Below, one piece after another: positions 1 to 7,872 of a stretch of 40,849 nucleotides of DNA. Made by a program: the position numbers and the translations under genes. Below the pieces are notes generated by a model. That model was given only the letters and a program-made list of their open reading frames with translations. It had not been told where the DNA came from and did no database searches. The DNA is from an uncultured Lachnospiraceae bacterium. Its GTDB lineage: Bacteria > Bacillota > Clostridia > Lachnospirales > Lachnospiraceae. The stretch covers positions 1-40,849 of the forward strand of contig OMTX01000017.1 of NCBI GenBank assembly GCA_900314085.1. The letters run 5' to 3'. Every line of letters starts with the position of its first letter. Within the stretch, counting starts at the first letter, position 1.

Positions 1-76
1 GGATCAGGATGATGATCGGCTGCCTGTTGTTGTCGTTTCCGCCGTTCTTTCCGTTCTGGTTGTCATTTGGATTCAT
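1..76 (-). CDS. ftsH: Probable FtsH ATP-dependent zinc metalloprotease, N-terminus only
   Basis: The window edge cuts this gene after about 25 codons. The visible start reads MNPNDNQNGK, then Asn/Gly-rich residues, then a hydrophobic run (PIIILI) that looks like the beginning of a membrane segment. Polar Asn-rich starts followed at once by a transmembrane helix are typical of FtsH in Lachnospiraceae. AGGA lies 8 nt before the ATG. No catalytic part is visible, so the name rests on the N-terminus and could be wrong; another single-pass membrane protein with an Asn-rich start is possible. Confidence 0.4.
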   Translation of the reverse strand, partial: MNPNDNQNGKNGGNDNNRQPIIILI

Positions 77-130
77 AAAAGTTTTCCTGTTCTAAGGGTA
101 GCTTCACAGCTTTATGAACTTGCAAAAGAA

Positions 131-136
131 AGTATA
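131..136 (-). promoter_or_regulatory. Possible extended -10 promoter for the left-edge gene
   Basis: On the minus strand TATACT is preceded by TGG, matching an extended -10 element, about 55 bp before the start of the partial ftsH-like gene. No good -35 hexamer lies 17 bp upstream, so this is a weak call. Confidence 0.3.
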
Positions 137-203
137 CCACACCTGCATTGTACTCCGCACCACCTTAGCAGAGGCCAATGTTCCTTCTGTGAACAGCTTT
201 TAA

Positions 204-245
204 AAAAAGTATAAACAGCCCCGGAGAAAGTTCAATCCGGGACTG
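204..245 (-). terminator. Intrinsic terminator after nadC
   Basis: Positions 236-245 and 216-225 form a 10-bp stem (one G:T pair) around a 10-nt loop, followed on the minus strand by a T-rich run (215 down to 204). It lies 12 nt after the nadC stop codon and closes the nad transcript. Confidence 0.85.
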
Positions 246-256
246 TCTGCTTTTTT

Positions 257-1183
257 CTATGCCAGCCGGTGCAGGTTCTTGAGGGAGTAATCCAGCACGG
301 GTGCGCTGTGCGTCAGGGCACCGCAGGAAACGAAGTCTGCCCCGATGCCACAGGCTTTTTCCATGTTTTCAAGGGTGAAGTTGCCGGAAAGCTCGACTTC
401 CGCCCTGTGGTCGATGAGACGAACCGCCTCCTTCATATCCTCTGCGGACATATTGTCAAGCATGATGATGTCAGCGCCGGCCTCCAGAGCCTCCTTCACC
501 ATATCGAGGTTTTCCGTCTCGATCTCAATCTTCCGCACGAAGGGGGCATAGGCCTTTGCAGCGGCAATGGCCTCTTTCACGCCGCCGGCCGCCCCGATGT
601 GGTTGTCCTTCAGGAGAACTCCATCGGAAAGATTGTAGCGGTGGTTCTGGCCACCGCCGACACGCACTGCGTATTTCTCAAAAATACGGTTGTTGGGAGA
701 CGTCTTTCTCGTATCGAGAAGGGTGATGCCGTCGCCTTCGAGCTTCTCCACGCACTTTCTCGTATAGGAGGCAATCCCGCTCATCCGCTGCAGGTAGTTT
801 AATGCCGTGCGCTCGCCGGAAAGGATAGTCCGGATGTCGCCTTTCACAAGAGCAATCTTTTCGCCCTTTTTGATGCGGTCCCCGTCGAGGAAGGGGCGGT
901 CTTTCTTTCCTGCTTCTGCAGGATCCGCGAAAACATTCTTCCGAAGGGCTCCATCTCCGGCTGAAAGGACGCGCACTTCTGTCCCGTCATCGAACAGCTC
1001 GAATACTCTTCTGAATACGTCAAGCCCCGCAAGCACTCCGTCTTCCTTGCAGATGAGCTCTGCCTCGCCGGCAACGGCTGTCTTCATCACAGCGTTCGTC
1101 GACACGTCCTCACTCGATATATCTTCTCTCAATGCGGACAAAATCAGTTCATCCACGTTCATCTTCATCGTAATATTATTCAT
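257..1183 (-). CDS. nadC: Nicotinate-nucleotide pyrophosphorylase (carboxylating)
   Basis: Cytoplasmic quinolinate phosphoribosyltransferase, the third step of de novo NAD synthesis: quinolinate plus PRPP gives nicotinate mononucleotide, CO2 and pyrophosphate. The 308-residue length is normal. Family motifs are visible: SGERTALNYLQRMSGIAS, the DTRKTSP loop, RVGGGQNHRYNLSDGVLLKDNH, then IEIETEN and DIIMLDNMS of the barrel, and a terminal ELSGN segment. It is the last gene of nadA-nadB-nadC and is followed directly by a terminator. The ribosome site is weak (GGTGG) and Met6 or Met8 could also start. A block of AT-rich repeats separates it from nadB. Confidence 0.95.
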   Translation of the reverse strand: MNNITMKMNVDELILSALREDISSEDVSTNAVMKTAVAGEAELICKEDGVLAGLDVFRRVFELFDDGTEVRVLSAGDGALRKNVFADPAEAGKKDRPFLDGDRIKKGEKIALVKGDIRTILSGERTALNYLQRMSGIASYTRKCVEKLEGDGITLLDTRKTSPNNRIFEKYAVRVGGGQNHRYNLSDGVLLKDNHIGAAGGVKEAIAAAKAYAPFVRKIEIETENLDMVKEALEAGADIIMLDNMSAEDMKEAVRLIDHRAEVELSGNFTLENMEKACGIGADFVSCGALTHSAPVLDYSLKNLHRLA

Positions 1184-1204
1184 GATCTATCCACCATCTT
1201 TTAA

Positions 1205-1230
1205 TGCATAATTCATAATTCATAATTGCT
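1205..1230. repeat. AT-rich interspersed repeat, copy 1
   Basis: A run built from AATGCATAATTCATAAT-type words lies just upstream of nadC. The same 17-mer occurs at 24763, upstream of hypA, and an inverted relative lies at 1272-1309, so the nadB-nadC spacer can fold into a long AT-rich hairpin. Confidence 0.6.
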
Positions 1231-1271
1231 TGTTGGGTTTGCTGCCAAGCTTCACTCTGCACAATGTTTTT

Positions 1272-1309
1272 AATTATGCATTGTGCATTATGCATTATGA
1301 ATTCTAATT
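1272..1309. repeat. AT-rich interspersed repeat, inverted copy
   Basis: Inverted copy of the element at 1205-1230, built from repeated ATTATGCATT words. It overlaps the nadB stop codon (1304-1306). The two arms are about 40 bp apart. Confidence 0.55.
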
Positions 1310-2794
1310 GTACCGCTTGTTTTTGATTTCCTTCTGCCGCCGCTCCTCATTGTGGATCTCGTTCCAGATGCGGGCCTTGTTCTTCTGGGCATAGAGGTCG
1401 GCATCCCGGTACTCGTCCGGCGTCAGTTCGTAGATGGCGGAAAGTTCATCGACGGTCGGCGCCTGAGCTGCCGTGAGATAGCCCTTCTCATCATAGATGT
1501 GAGCCGTCCCGGCGGACCGCTCCGGTCCTTCCGCATCCTCCGCCGGCCCTGCATCCATGTCGCCGAATAGGGAGAAGCCCTGCAGGGAAGATCCCGGAAT
1601 CCGGACCGTTCCCTGGTACTCCTCGTCGTCCGGATGCTCCGTCATATAAAGGGCAGCCGTCTTTGCAAAAACAAGGCTCTCCAGAAGGGAGTTTGATGCC
1701 AGACGGTTTGCCCCGTGGACGCCGTTGCAGGAAACCTCGCCTGCCGCGTAGAGATGGCGCATGGACGTGTGGCTATGCTGGTCGACGAAAACGCCGCCCA
1801 TGAAGTAATGCTGGGCGGGAACGACGGGAATCCAGTCCTTCGTCACGTCATACCCCTCTTCCAGGCAATGTTTCACTATGTTCGGGAAACGCTCCTTCAC
1901 ATCGACCTTCGTGATGGCGGTGAGATCCAGCCATACGTGCTCAGTTCCGTCCTTCTCCATCTGCTCGTAAATGGCCTTGGAGAGTAGGTCTCTCGGCAGG
2001 AGCTCATTCACAAAGCGGTTGCCGTCCTTGTCGCGAAGGAGGGCTCCCTCGCCGCGGACGGATTCCGAGATCAGGAAGCGGCGTTCATGCTTCTTTGAAT
2101 AGAGAACCGTCGGATGAATCTGGACGTAATTGATATGCTCCAGCGTAATATGATGCAGGATGGAAATAGCCAGGGCGTCTCCGGTCAGAATCGGGAAGTT
2201 CGTGGAATTCTCATAGATGCCGCCGATACCGCCGCAGGCCCACATGACGTTGCCTGCAAAGACCGGAATGAGGTCGCCTGTCTCCTCGTCGCGAACAACT
2301 ACCCCGTCACAGATATTGTCCCGGCAGAGGATGTCGATCATCTGGGTATGGGTGCGAAGGGTCACATTGGGAAGCTTCTGCACCTTTGCAACGAGCTTTG
2401 ACGTAATCTCCTTTCCCGTCACGTCCTCGTGGTAAAGGATGCGGTTCGTGGAATGGGCGCCTTCACGGGTATAGATGAGTTCCCCGTCCTTCGTCGCAAA
2501 CTCGACGCCATCTTCCATCAGTTCCTCAATGACGCTGCGGGACGACCGGATCATCATGTCAACGGACGCCTTGCGGTTCTCGTAATGCCCCGCCCGGAGG
2601 GTATCCTCGAAAAAGCTGTCGTAATCGGAGTCATCCTTCAGGACACAGATACCGCCCTGGGCAAGGAAGGAATCGGACTCATCGATATCCCCCTTCGTGA
2701 TCATGAGAATCTTTGTATCAGACGGCAGGTGAAGTGCCGTAAAGCAGCCGGCCACACCGGATCCTACAATGATCACGTCATAGTATCTTTCCAT
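1304..2794 (-). CDS. nadB: L-aspartate oxidase
   Basis: FAD-dependent enzyme that oxidises L-aspartate to iminoaspartate, the first step of de novo NAD synthesis. The start ATG at 2794 (MERYYDVII) is chosen over an in-frame GTG at 2827 because it places the Rossmann FAD motif VGSGVAGCFTAL at the usual N-terminal position. The fumarate-reductase/succinate-dehydrogenase family signatures follow: FLAQGGI, REGAHSTNRI, ACGGIGGIY, ESVRGEGALL and the C-terminal HGANRLASNSLLE flavin motif. At 496 residues it is slightly short of the Escherichia coli enzyme, with a charged helical C-terminus. Its product goes directly to NadA, encoded upstream. Confidence 0.95.
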   Translation of the reverse strand: MERYYDVIIVGSGVAGCFTALHLPSDTKILMITKGDIDESDSFLAQGGICVLKDDSDYDSFFEDTLRAGHYENRKASVDMMIRSSRSVIEELMEDGVEFATKDGELIYTREGAHSTNRILYHEDVTGKEITSKLVAKVQKLPNVTLRTHTQMIDILCRDNICDGVVVRDEETGDLIPVFAGNVMWACGGIGGIYENSTNFPILTGDALAISILHHITLEHINYVQIHPTVLYSKKHERRFLISESVRGEGALLRDKDGNRFVNELLPRDLLSKAIYEQMEKDGTEHVWLDLTAITKVDVKERFPNIVKHCLEEGYDVTKDWIPVVPAQHYFMGGVFVDQHSHTSMRHLYAAGEVSCNGVHGANRLASNSLLESLVFAKTAALYMTEHPDDEEYQGTVRIPGSSLQGFSLFGDMDAGPAEDAEGPERSAGTAHIYDEKGYLTAAQAPTVDELSAIYELTPDEYRDADLYAQKNKARIWNEIHNEERRQKEIKNKRYN

Positions 2795-2828
2795 AATAAT
2801 TTTTCTCTTCCTGCTTACAAATTTCACC

Positions 2829-2860
2829 GCAGGCCTGCCGGGAAAAGAACAGGCCTGTTC
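2829..2860. repeat. Two adjacent perfect palindromes in the nadA-nadB spacer
   Basis: GCAGGCCTGC (2829-2838) and GAACAGGCCTGTTC (2847-2860) share the AGGCCT core and sit 8 bp apart in the spacer. They could form mRNA hairpins or be a protein site; no function is established. Confidence 0.45.
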
Positions 2861-2876
2861 ACATATTCTGTCACGC

Positions 2877-3833
2877 TTACTTCGAAAGGTCGAGCATCTT
2901 TTCCATGGGAGCGGCTGCTCTTGCCATCAGATCATCCGTCAGAACGATCTGCTCTTCATTATTCTTAAGAGCGTTGTATACGCGCTCAAGAACGACTTTT
3001 TTCATATTCGGGCAGACCATGGCATAGCCGCCTTCCGTATCCTTCTTCCCCCGTTCCATGGGCAGGAAGTGAAAGACACGGTCGGGATAGCGTTTTTTGA
3101 GCTCGCTTTCGACACCGCACTCCGTTATGATGATGAACTCCTTCGCATCGCTTGTACCGACGAAGTTTATGATACCGGAGGTGGAGCCGATGTGGTCAGC
3201 GAGGTCAAGGACTTCCTTCCGGCACTCGGGATGGATGAGTACGGGCGCCTCCGGGTAGAAAGCCTTCAGCTCTTTCAGGTCATCGACGGAAACGCCGTGA
3301 TGGACATGGCAATAGCCGTCATTGAAGATGAACTCCTTGTCCGGCACCTGCTCTGCCACGTAGTGGGCCAGGTTCTGATCCGGGACAAAGTAAATATAAT
3401 GCTCCTTCAGGCGGGAAACGACTTTGACTGCATTGGCGCTGGTCACGCAGACATCGGACTCCGCCTTGATCTCCACCGTTGAATTCACGTAGCAGACCAC
3501 AGCCAGATTGTCCGGATGCAGTTTCCTCTGTTCGCGGATTTTTTCCACGGTTGCCATGTGGGCCATAGGGCAGTCCGCATCAGATGCAGGCAGGAGTACT
3601 GTCTTTTCCGGATTTAAGACCTTGCAGGACTCCGCCATGAAACGGACGCCGGCAAGAACAATGGTCCTGCATGAAAGCTCCGTCCCCTTCTTTGAAAGGA
3701 AAAAGGAATCTCCGATGAAGTCCGCAATGTCCTGCACCTCAGCGGGCACATAATAGTGGGCCATAATGACCGCGTCGCGCTCGTGCTTCAAACGTTGTAT
3801 CTCTGCCACCATTTTTTCATTTGTCATCGTCAT
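2877..3833 (-). CDS. nadA: Quinolinate synthase
   Basis: Condenses iminoaspartate with dihydroxyacetone phosphate to quinolinate using a [4Fe-4S] cluster. The three cluster cysteines are recognisable by context and spacing: Cys88 (DADCPM), Cys175 (GYCHVHH) and Cys274 (MVCPNM). Their spacing (87 and 99 residues) matches the known NadA pattern. Other family motifs are AHYYVPAEVQDIAD near the start, VCYVNSTVEIKAESDVCVTS and FVGTSDAKEFII. The 318-residue length fits the family. GAGG lies 4 nt before the ATG at 3833; Met3 is a possible alternative. It lies 15 nt after the phosphatase gene, so co-transcription is likely. Confidence 0.96.
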   Translation of the reverse strand: MTMTNEKMVAEIQRLKHERDAVIMAHYYVPAEVQDIADFIGDSFFLSKKGTELSCRTIVLAGVRFMAESCKVLNPEKTVLLPASDADCPMAHMATVEKIREQRKLHPDNLAVVCYVNSTVEIKAESDVCVTSANAVKVVSRLKEHYIYFVPDQNLAHYVAEQVPDKEFIFNDGYCHVHHGVSVDDLKELKAFYPEAPVLIHPECRKEVLDLADHIGSTSGIINFVGTSDAKEFIIITECGVESELKKRYPDRVFHFLPMERGKKDTEGGYAMVCPNMKKVVLERVYNALKNNEEQIVLTDDLMARAAAPMEKMLDLSK

Positions 3834-3847
3834 GTTTCCTCACTTTT

Positions 3848-4462
3848 TCATCCGACCTTGGCTTCTCCGACATACCCCGGGAAAATGGTCTCCAACGTCA
3901 TTGCCTCAAGGTTCAGTTTCAGGATCTCGCAGTTGGCAATTTTGATGGTCCAGAAATCCTCCGGCGGAAGGTTCCTGACATAGCACGTAAGCCCGTGAAT
4001 CAGAGCCCCGTGGCTGGAAAGAAGGATGTTCCGGTCAATGTATCTTTTCCGCATCTTCATCGCTGTCAGGAATTTCCCGACGCGGGCGATGACCTCCGAT
4101 GCCGTCTCACCGCCCGGCGCCGGATGCCGGTCAGAATTGGAAAAGAAGGCATCCCTCTCCTCCTGCGACAGGCTCTCCAGGGGCTTTCCCTCCCACTCTC
4201 CGAAGGACATCTCGATCAGGGCATGCTCTAAGGTGAAGAGCTCGTGAGGAATTCCGGAAATGATTTCAGCAGACTCGACCGCCCGGGAAAGGGGGCTGGT
4301 CCGTACCTCGTCGATTAAAATATTATTCTCCCGAAGGAACTCCGCCGCCCCACGCGCCTGAGCCCTGCCCGTTTCATTGAGCTGCGTATCCGTCCGCCCC
4401 TGCAGACAGCCCTTCACATTCATATCCGTCTGTCCGTGGCGGCAGACGTAAATTGCGCCCAT
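3848..4462 (-). CDS. Histidine phosphatase (phosphoglycerate mutase-like)
   Basis: A 204-residue member of the histidine phosphatase superfamily. The phosphohistidine motif is CRHGQT at residues 7-12, followed by QGRTDTQLNETGRAQA, the acid loop FGEWEGKPLE, PGGETASEV and the second catalytic histidine in SSHGALIHG. The start at 4462 is used because it puts RHG at residues 8-10 and forms a TAATG junction with the aminotransferase stop. Small cytosolic members of this family act on phosphosugars, alpha-ribazole phosphate or other small phosphates; the substrate cannot be read here. Translational coupling to the aminotransferase suggests a shared pathway. Confidence 0.85.
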   Translation of the reverse strand: MGAIYVCRHGQTDMNVKGCLQGRTDTQLNETGRAQARGAAEFLRENNILIDEVRTSPLSRAVESAEIISGIPHELFTLEHALIEMSFGEWEGKPLESLSQEERDAFFSNSDRHPAPGGETASEVIARVGKFLTAMKMRKRYIDRNILLSSHGALIHGLTCYVRNLPPEDFWTIKIANCEILKLNLEAMTLETIFPGYVGEAKVG

Positions 4463-5652
4463 TATCTTCCGTACTCCGTACGTACAAATTCCTCGAGCAC
4501 CGGAAGCGACCGCTCCACCTTTTCCGTGTCGATGCAATAAGCCATGCGGAAATAACCGGGGCAGCCGAAATTGTCGGAAGGCACGAGAATGAGGTCGTAC
4601 TTCATGGCCTTTTTTGAAAAGGCGTATGCGTCATCCTCCAATGCCTTCGGGAAGATGTAGAAGGTTCCGCCCGGGCGCACAACCGTGAACCCGAGCTCTA
4701 CAAGCTTGTCATAGAGCAGGTTCATATTCGTCTCATAGACGGAAAGGTCTGATGTCTCATCGATGACCTTCGCCACCGCCAGCTGCATGGTGGACGTCGG
4801 GCAGTTGTGGCCGATGCCGCGGGAAATCTGCCCGAAAATGGGAACGAGAATGTCGGCCCCGGAAGCCGCCGGATTTACGGCAATGTAGCCGATTCGTTCG
4901 CCGGGAAGGGAAAGCCCCTTGGAGAAGGAATAGCAGGATAATGTATTCGGATAATACCTGCTCGGATACGGGCACTTCTTTCCGTCGAAGACAATCTCCC
5001 GGTAAGGCTCGTCGCTGATCAGGAAGATATCATGGCCATACTTTTTCTCTGCGTCACCCAGCATGGAAGAAAGCTGTTTCAGGGTATCTTCCGAATAGAC
5101 AATGCCGGAGGGGTTGTTGGGAGAATTGATGAGAACTGCTGCGACATCCGAGTCGAGCATCTTTTCAAACTCGCTGAAATTGATCTGGAAATCTTCCGTT
5201 CTTGCCGGAACGACTTTTAAAACGGCTCCGGTATCATTGACGTAAGGGGTATATTCCGGGAAGTAGGGGGCGAAGGTCAGAACCGTATCCCCCGGTTTCG
5301 TGACGGCACGCAATGCGTGTGCCAGTGCTCCGGCAGCACCGGAGACAGGAAAGATGTGCTTTGCCTCATAGTCAAGGCCGAAACGCCGCTTCAGGGAAGA
5401 TGCAATCGTCTCTCTGACCGCTGTAATGCCAAGCGTCGGCGAATAGGAATGGATCTTCATCGGCGGCTCATTTTCATACATATCGATGACGGCCTTCGTG
5501 AAATCCGGATTGGTAGGAACGGAAGGGTTCCCCAGGCTGTAGTCAAAGACGTTCTCATAGCCGATCTCGCTGCCGCGTCGGGCCGCATATTCCGCCAGGT
5601 CCCGAATAACGCTTTTATTATTCAGGCGTTCTCTGTACATTTCATTGATCAT
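4462..5652 (-). CDS. PLP-dependent aminotransferase, class I/II
   Basis: Fold-type I aminotransferase of 396 residues. Visible features are LGNPSVPTNP near the start, Asn180 in NSPNNPSG, Asp214 and Tyr217 in ISDEPYRE, the PLP lysine Lys245 in SFSKGLSLPGERIGY, and a C-terminal arginine region (GYFRMAYC). These fit aspartate/aromatic aminotransferase-like enzymes that use 2-oxoglutarate. The start overlaps the preceding phosphatase gene by 4 nt (ATGA) and its stop overlaps the next phosphatase gene by 1 nt, so three genes form a coupled cassette just before nadA. An aspartate aminotransferase role supplying NadB would make sense, but the substrate is not visible in the sequence. Confidence 0.88.
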   Translation of the reverse strand: MINEMYRERLNNKSVIRDLAEYAARRGSEIGYENVFDYSLGNPSVPTNPDFTKAVIDMYENEPPMKIHSYSPTLGITAVRETIASSLKRRFGLDYEAKHIFPVSGAAGALAHALRAVTKPGDTVLTFAPYFPEYTPYVNDTGAVLKVVPARTEDFQINFSEFEKMLDSDVAAVLINSPNNPSGIVYSEDTLKQLSSMLGDAEKKYGHDIFLISDEPYREIVFDGKKCPYPSRYYPNTLSCYSFSKGLSLPGERIGYIAVNPAASGADILVPIFGQISRGIGHNCPTSTMQLAVAKVIDETSDLSVYETNMNLLYDKLVELGFTVVRPGGTFYIFPKALEDDAYAFSKKAMKYDLILVPSDNFGCPGYFRMAYCIDTEKVERSLPVLEEFVRTEYGR

Positions 5653-6410
5653 TGCACTGCCTCCTTGTACTTCTCAGCAAAATCCGTAAAATCCGTTTCA
5701 TTATATAGGAGAAGGGACCAATTCCCCCCCTGATATCTCAACACGGTAAAGGAGCCGTTTTTCAGGCTCTCTCCGCAGCGGTCCGGCCACAGGGACTGCA
5801 GCCACCAGCCTGCCGACGAATGCCCGGTAACGAGCAGCGTCTTTCCAGCGTTTTCGGAGTCCTCCGCCAGGTCCGTCATAGCTTCATGATAGCGTTTTGC
5901 AAATGTATATGCCGTCTCCCCGCCCGTTGGTGAAACAAAAGCTTCATCGTCAACTGTACCGAAAAGATTGTCTCCAAAGGTCTTCGCCGCTTCCGCAGAT
6001 GTCATTCCGTCTGCTTTTCCGAAGGCGATCTCATCAAAGCCCGCCCTCACTTCTATGTCCGGCGCAGGATTTTCATTTTCCTCAAGAATAATTTTTTCCG
6101 TCTCCTGCGTCCGCTGCATTTCCGACGCAAACGCCCGGTCAAAGGGAATGAAGGAAACCGCCTGTCCGAGAGTCCTGGCCTGCTCCTTTCCTGCCTCGGT
6201 AAGGGCCGGGGTCCCCACATTCCGGGAATAGATGCCCGCCAGGTTCGCATCCGTCTCCCCGTGCCTGGTCAGGCAGATGATGACGGATGGTGTATTCTTT
6301 TTTTCTGCTATTTTCCCGCAGGAAGCCAGAGACACAGCCGTGGCAATGAGGCAGAGGACCGTGAGGAAGAGGACTGCCAGGCGCCAGCCTTTTTCAAACC
6401 ATTTTTGCAT
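5649..6410 (-). CDS. Secreted lipoprotein histidine phosphatase
   Basis: A 253-residue histidine phosphatase with a lipoprotein signal: positively charged start, hydrophobic stretch and lipobox LASC with Cys at about residue 31, so it should be anchored outside the membrane. The catalytic RHGETD motif follows at about residue 50, with TEAGKEQARTLG, a FASEMQRTQET segment, DEIAFGKADG, PTGGETAYTF and the second histidine in VTGHSSAG. It is a distant paralogue of the cytosolic phosphatase two genes downstream. No clear Shine-Dalgarno precedes the ATG. An external phosphatase transcribed with a cytosolic one suggests uptake or salvage of a phosphorylated compound, which is inference only. Confidence 0.85.
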   Translation of the reverse strand: MQKWFEKGWRLAVLFLTVLCLIATAVSLASCGKIAEKKNTPSVIICLTRHGETDANLAGIYSRNVGTPALTEAGKEQARTLGQAVSFIPFDRAFASEMQRTQETEKIILEENENPAPDIEVRAGFDEIAFGKADGMTSAEAAKTFGDNLFGTVDDEAFVSPTGGETAYTFAKRYHEAMTDLAEDSENAGKTLLVTGHSSAGWWLQSLWPDRCGESLKNGSFTVLRYQGGNWSLLLYNETDFTDFAEKYKEAVQ

Positions 6411-6465
6411 GTGAGTGTAATAGAAAGCCCCGGGGGCAGAAACGATGGACGTACCAGGCCCCCCG

Positions 6466-7848
6466 TCAGGCCTTCTCTATAGTGACGTCCGAGTTCATAT
6501 CAAAGTATCCGACCGTGTCCTTCTCGGAAATGACGGTCAGATTCAAAAGATCATACAGGCGGTTGTAAGCGCGAAGCTCTCCGCTGTCATCATATCCCGT
6601 GCAGGAAATGGACAGGAGGTACTCGCCGCCCTGCAGATTCATCTCCTGGGTAAAGGTGCAGACGTAGGTCTCTCCGGCATGGGCTGTTCCCACAGACTTC
6701 TTTTCAAGAAGCGTATTGGTGCCGGTCACATCCGTTCCCCTGGGTGTCTTGATCGTAAAGGTAAAAATCGGATCCTCCACGTCCTCGCGGAAAAAGACCT
6801 TCGACTTGATGGAAAACTTCTTTCCCTTGATGAGCGTCGTCGTCAGACTGCCGGAGGCATCGACCACCGCAAAGTCGACGATTTCCGCCTCCAGCGATCC
6901 ATAGGGATTCACGTTCGGATTGACCGTGAAATGGCTCTTCCAGGTTTCATCCTCCCTGATGTCAGAGAGAAGTTCCTTCTTTTCTTCCGCAATGGAGGCT
7001 GCCCCGGTTCCCTCTGCCCCGGCCGCCGCCTTTTCAATATCGGCAACAGACCGGATACCGTCACCATTTCCTGTCACCATAATCTTCTTGTAGAGATCGA
7101 TCATCCGGGCCGGCTCGCCTTCGGCAATCTTCACACCCCGGTTCAGGAGAATGACCTTGTCGCAATACTTGCGAATGGAGGACAGGTCATGGGAAACCAT
7201 CAGAATGGTTTTCCCCTCCTGCTTGAATTCATCGAATTTCCGGAAACATTTGGACTGGAAAAAGACATCGCCGACAGACAGGGCCTCGTCCACGATCAGG
7301 ATTTCCGGATCGATATTGATGGCAACCGCAAAAGCCAGGCGGACAAACATACCGGACGAATAGGTCTTGACCGGCTGATAGACGAACTCTCCGATATCCG
7401 CAAAAGAGAGTATGTCATCCAGCTTGGCGTCAATCTCCTCCTTCGTAAAACCGATCATCGTCCCATTCAGATAGACATTCTCTATACCGGTATATTCCTG
7501 GTTGAAGCCGGCGCCCAGCTCCAGCAGGGCGGAAATTCGGCCGTTCACCTTGACGTCACCGGATGTCTGCGTCAGCACGCCCGTAATGATCTTCAGAACC
7601 GTGGATTTCCCGGATCCGTTCGTCCCGATGATGCCGACGGTCTGCCCCCGCCCGATGTCAAACGAAACGTCATTTAAGGCGTAGCTTTCCGTATAATGCT
7701 TCTTTTTCCCGTTTCCAAACGCATCAAAGATACGGTCCCTTCTCCGTGAATACAGGCGGTAAACCTTGCTTACGTGAGAGACGGATATAGCGGTATCTGC
7801 TGCCGGCTGCATTTCTGTGTGATCTGTATTCATATTCCTTTTTTCCAT
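6466..7848 (-). CDS. wzt: Polysaccharide ABC exporter, ATP-binding subunit (Wzt-like)
   Basis: ATPase of an ABC-2 glycan exporter. The nucleotide-binding domain (about residues 20-260) shows Walker A GTNGSGKS at 75-82, a signature-like YSSGMFVRLAFA and Walker B LIVDEALSVGD, with the long loop typical of the TagH/Wzt branch. A C-terminal beta-rich domain (about 320-450) resembles the Wzt carbohydrate-binding domain that selects the finished glycan. A linker rich in Ala and Glu joins the two. The paired permease gene lies 24 nt upstream. The C-terminal domain implies export of a chain with a specific terminal modification, which fits the methyltransferase-like gene in the same run. Confidence 0.92.
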   Translation of the reverse strand: MEKRNMNTDHTEMQPAADTAISVSHVSKVYRLYSRRRDRIFDAFGNGKKKHYTESYALNDVSFDIGRGQTVGIIGTNGSGKSTVLKIITGVLTQTSGDVKVNGRISALLELGAGFNQEYTGIENVYLNGTMIGFTKEEIDAKLDDILSFADIGEFVYQPVKTYSSGMFVRLAFAVAINIDPEILIVDEALSVGDVFFQSKCFRKFDEFKQEGKTILMVSHDLSSIRKYCDKVILLNRGVKIAEGEPARMIDLYKKIMVTGNGDGIRSVADIEKAAAGAEGTGAASIAEEKKELLSDIREDETWKSHFTVNPNVNPYGSLEAEIVDFAVVDASGSLTTTLIKGKKFSIKSKVFFREDVEDPIFTFTIKTPRGTDVTGTNTLLEKKSVGTAHAGETYVCTFTQEMNLQGGEYLLSISCTGYDDSGELRAYNRLYDLLNLTVISEKDTVGYFDMNSDVTIEKA

Positions 7849-7872
7849 CCTGTCAAAATTTCTCCGGAAACG

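Noticed and set aside
6445..7677. 410-codon plus-strand frame opposite wzt
   Set aside because: It is antisense to a clear ABC ATPase and shows no family features.
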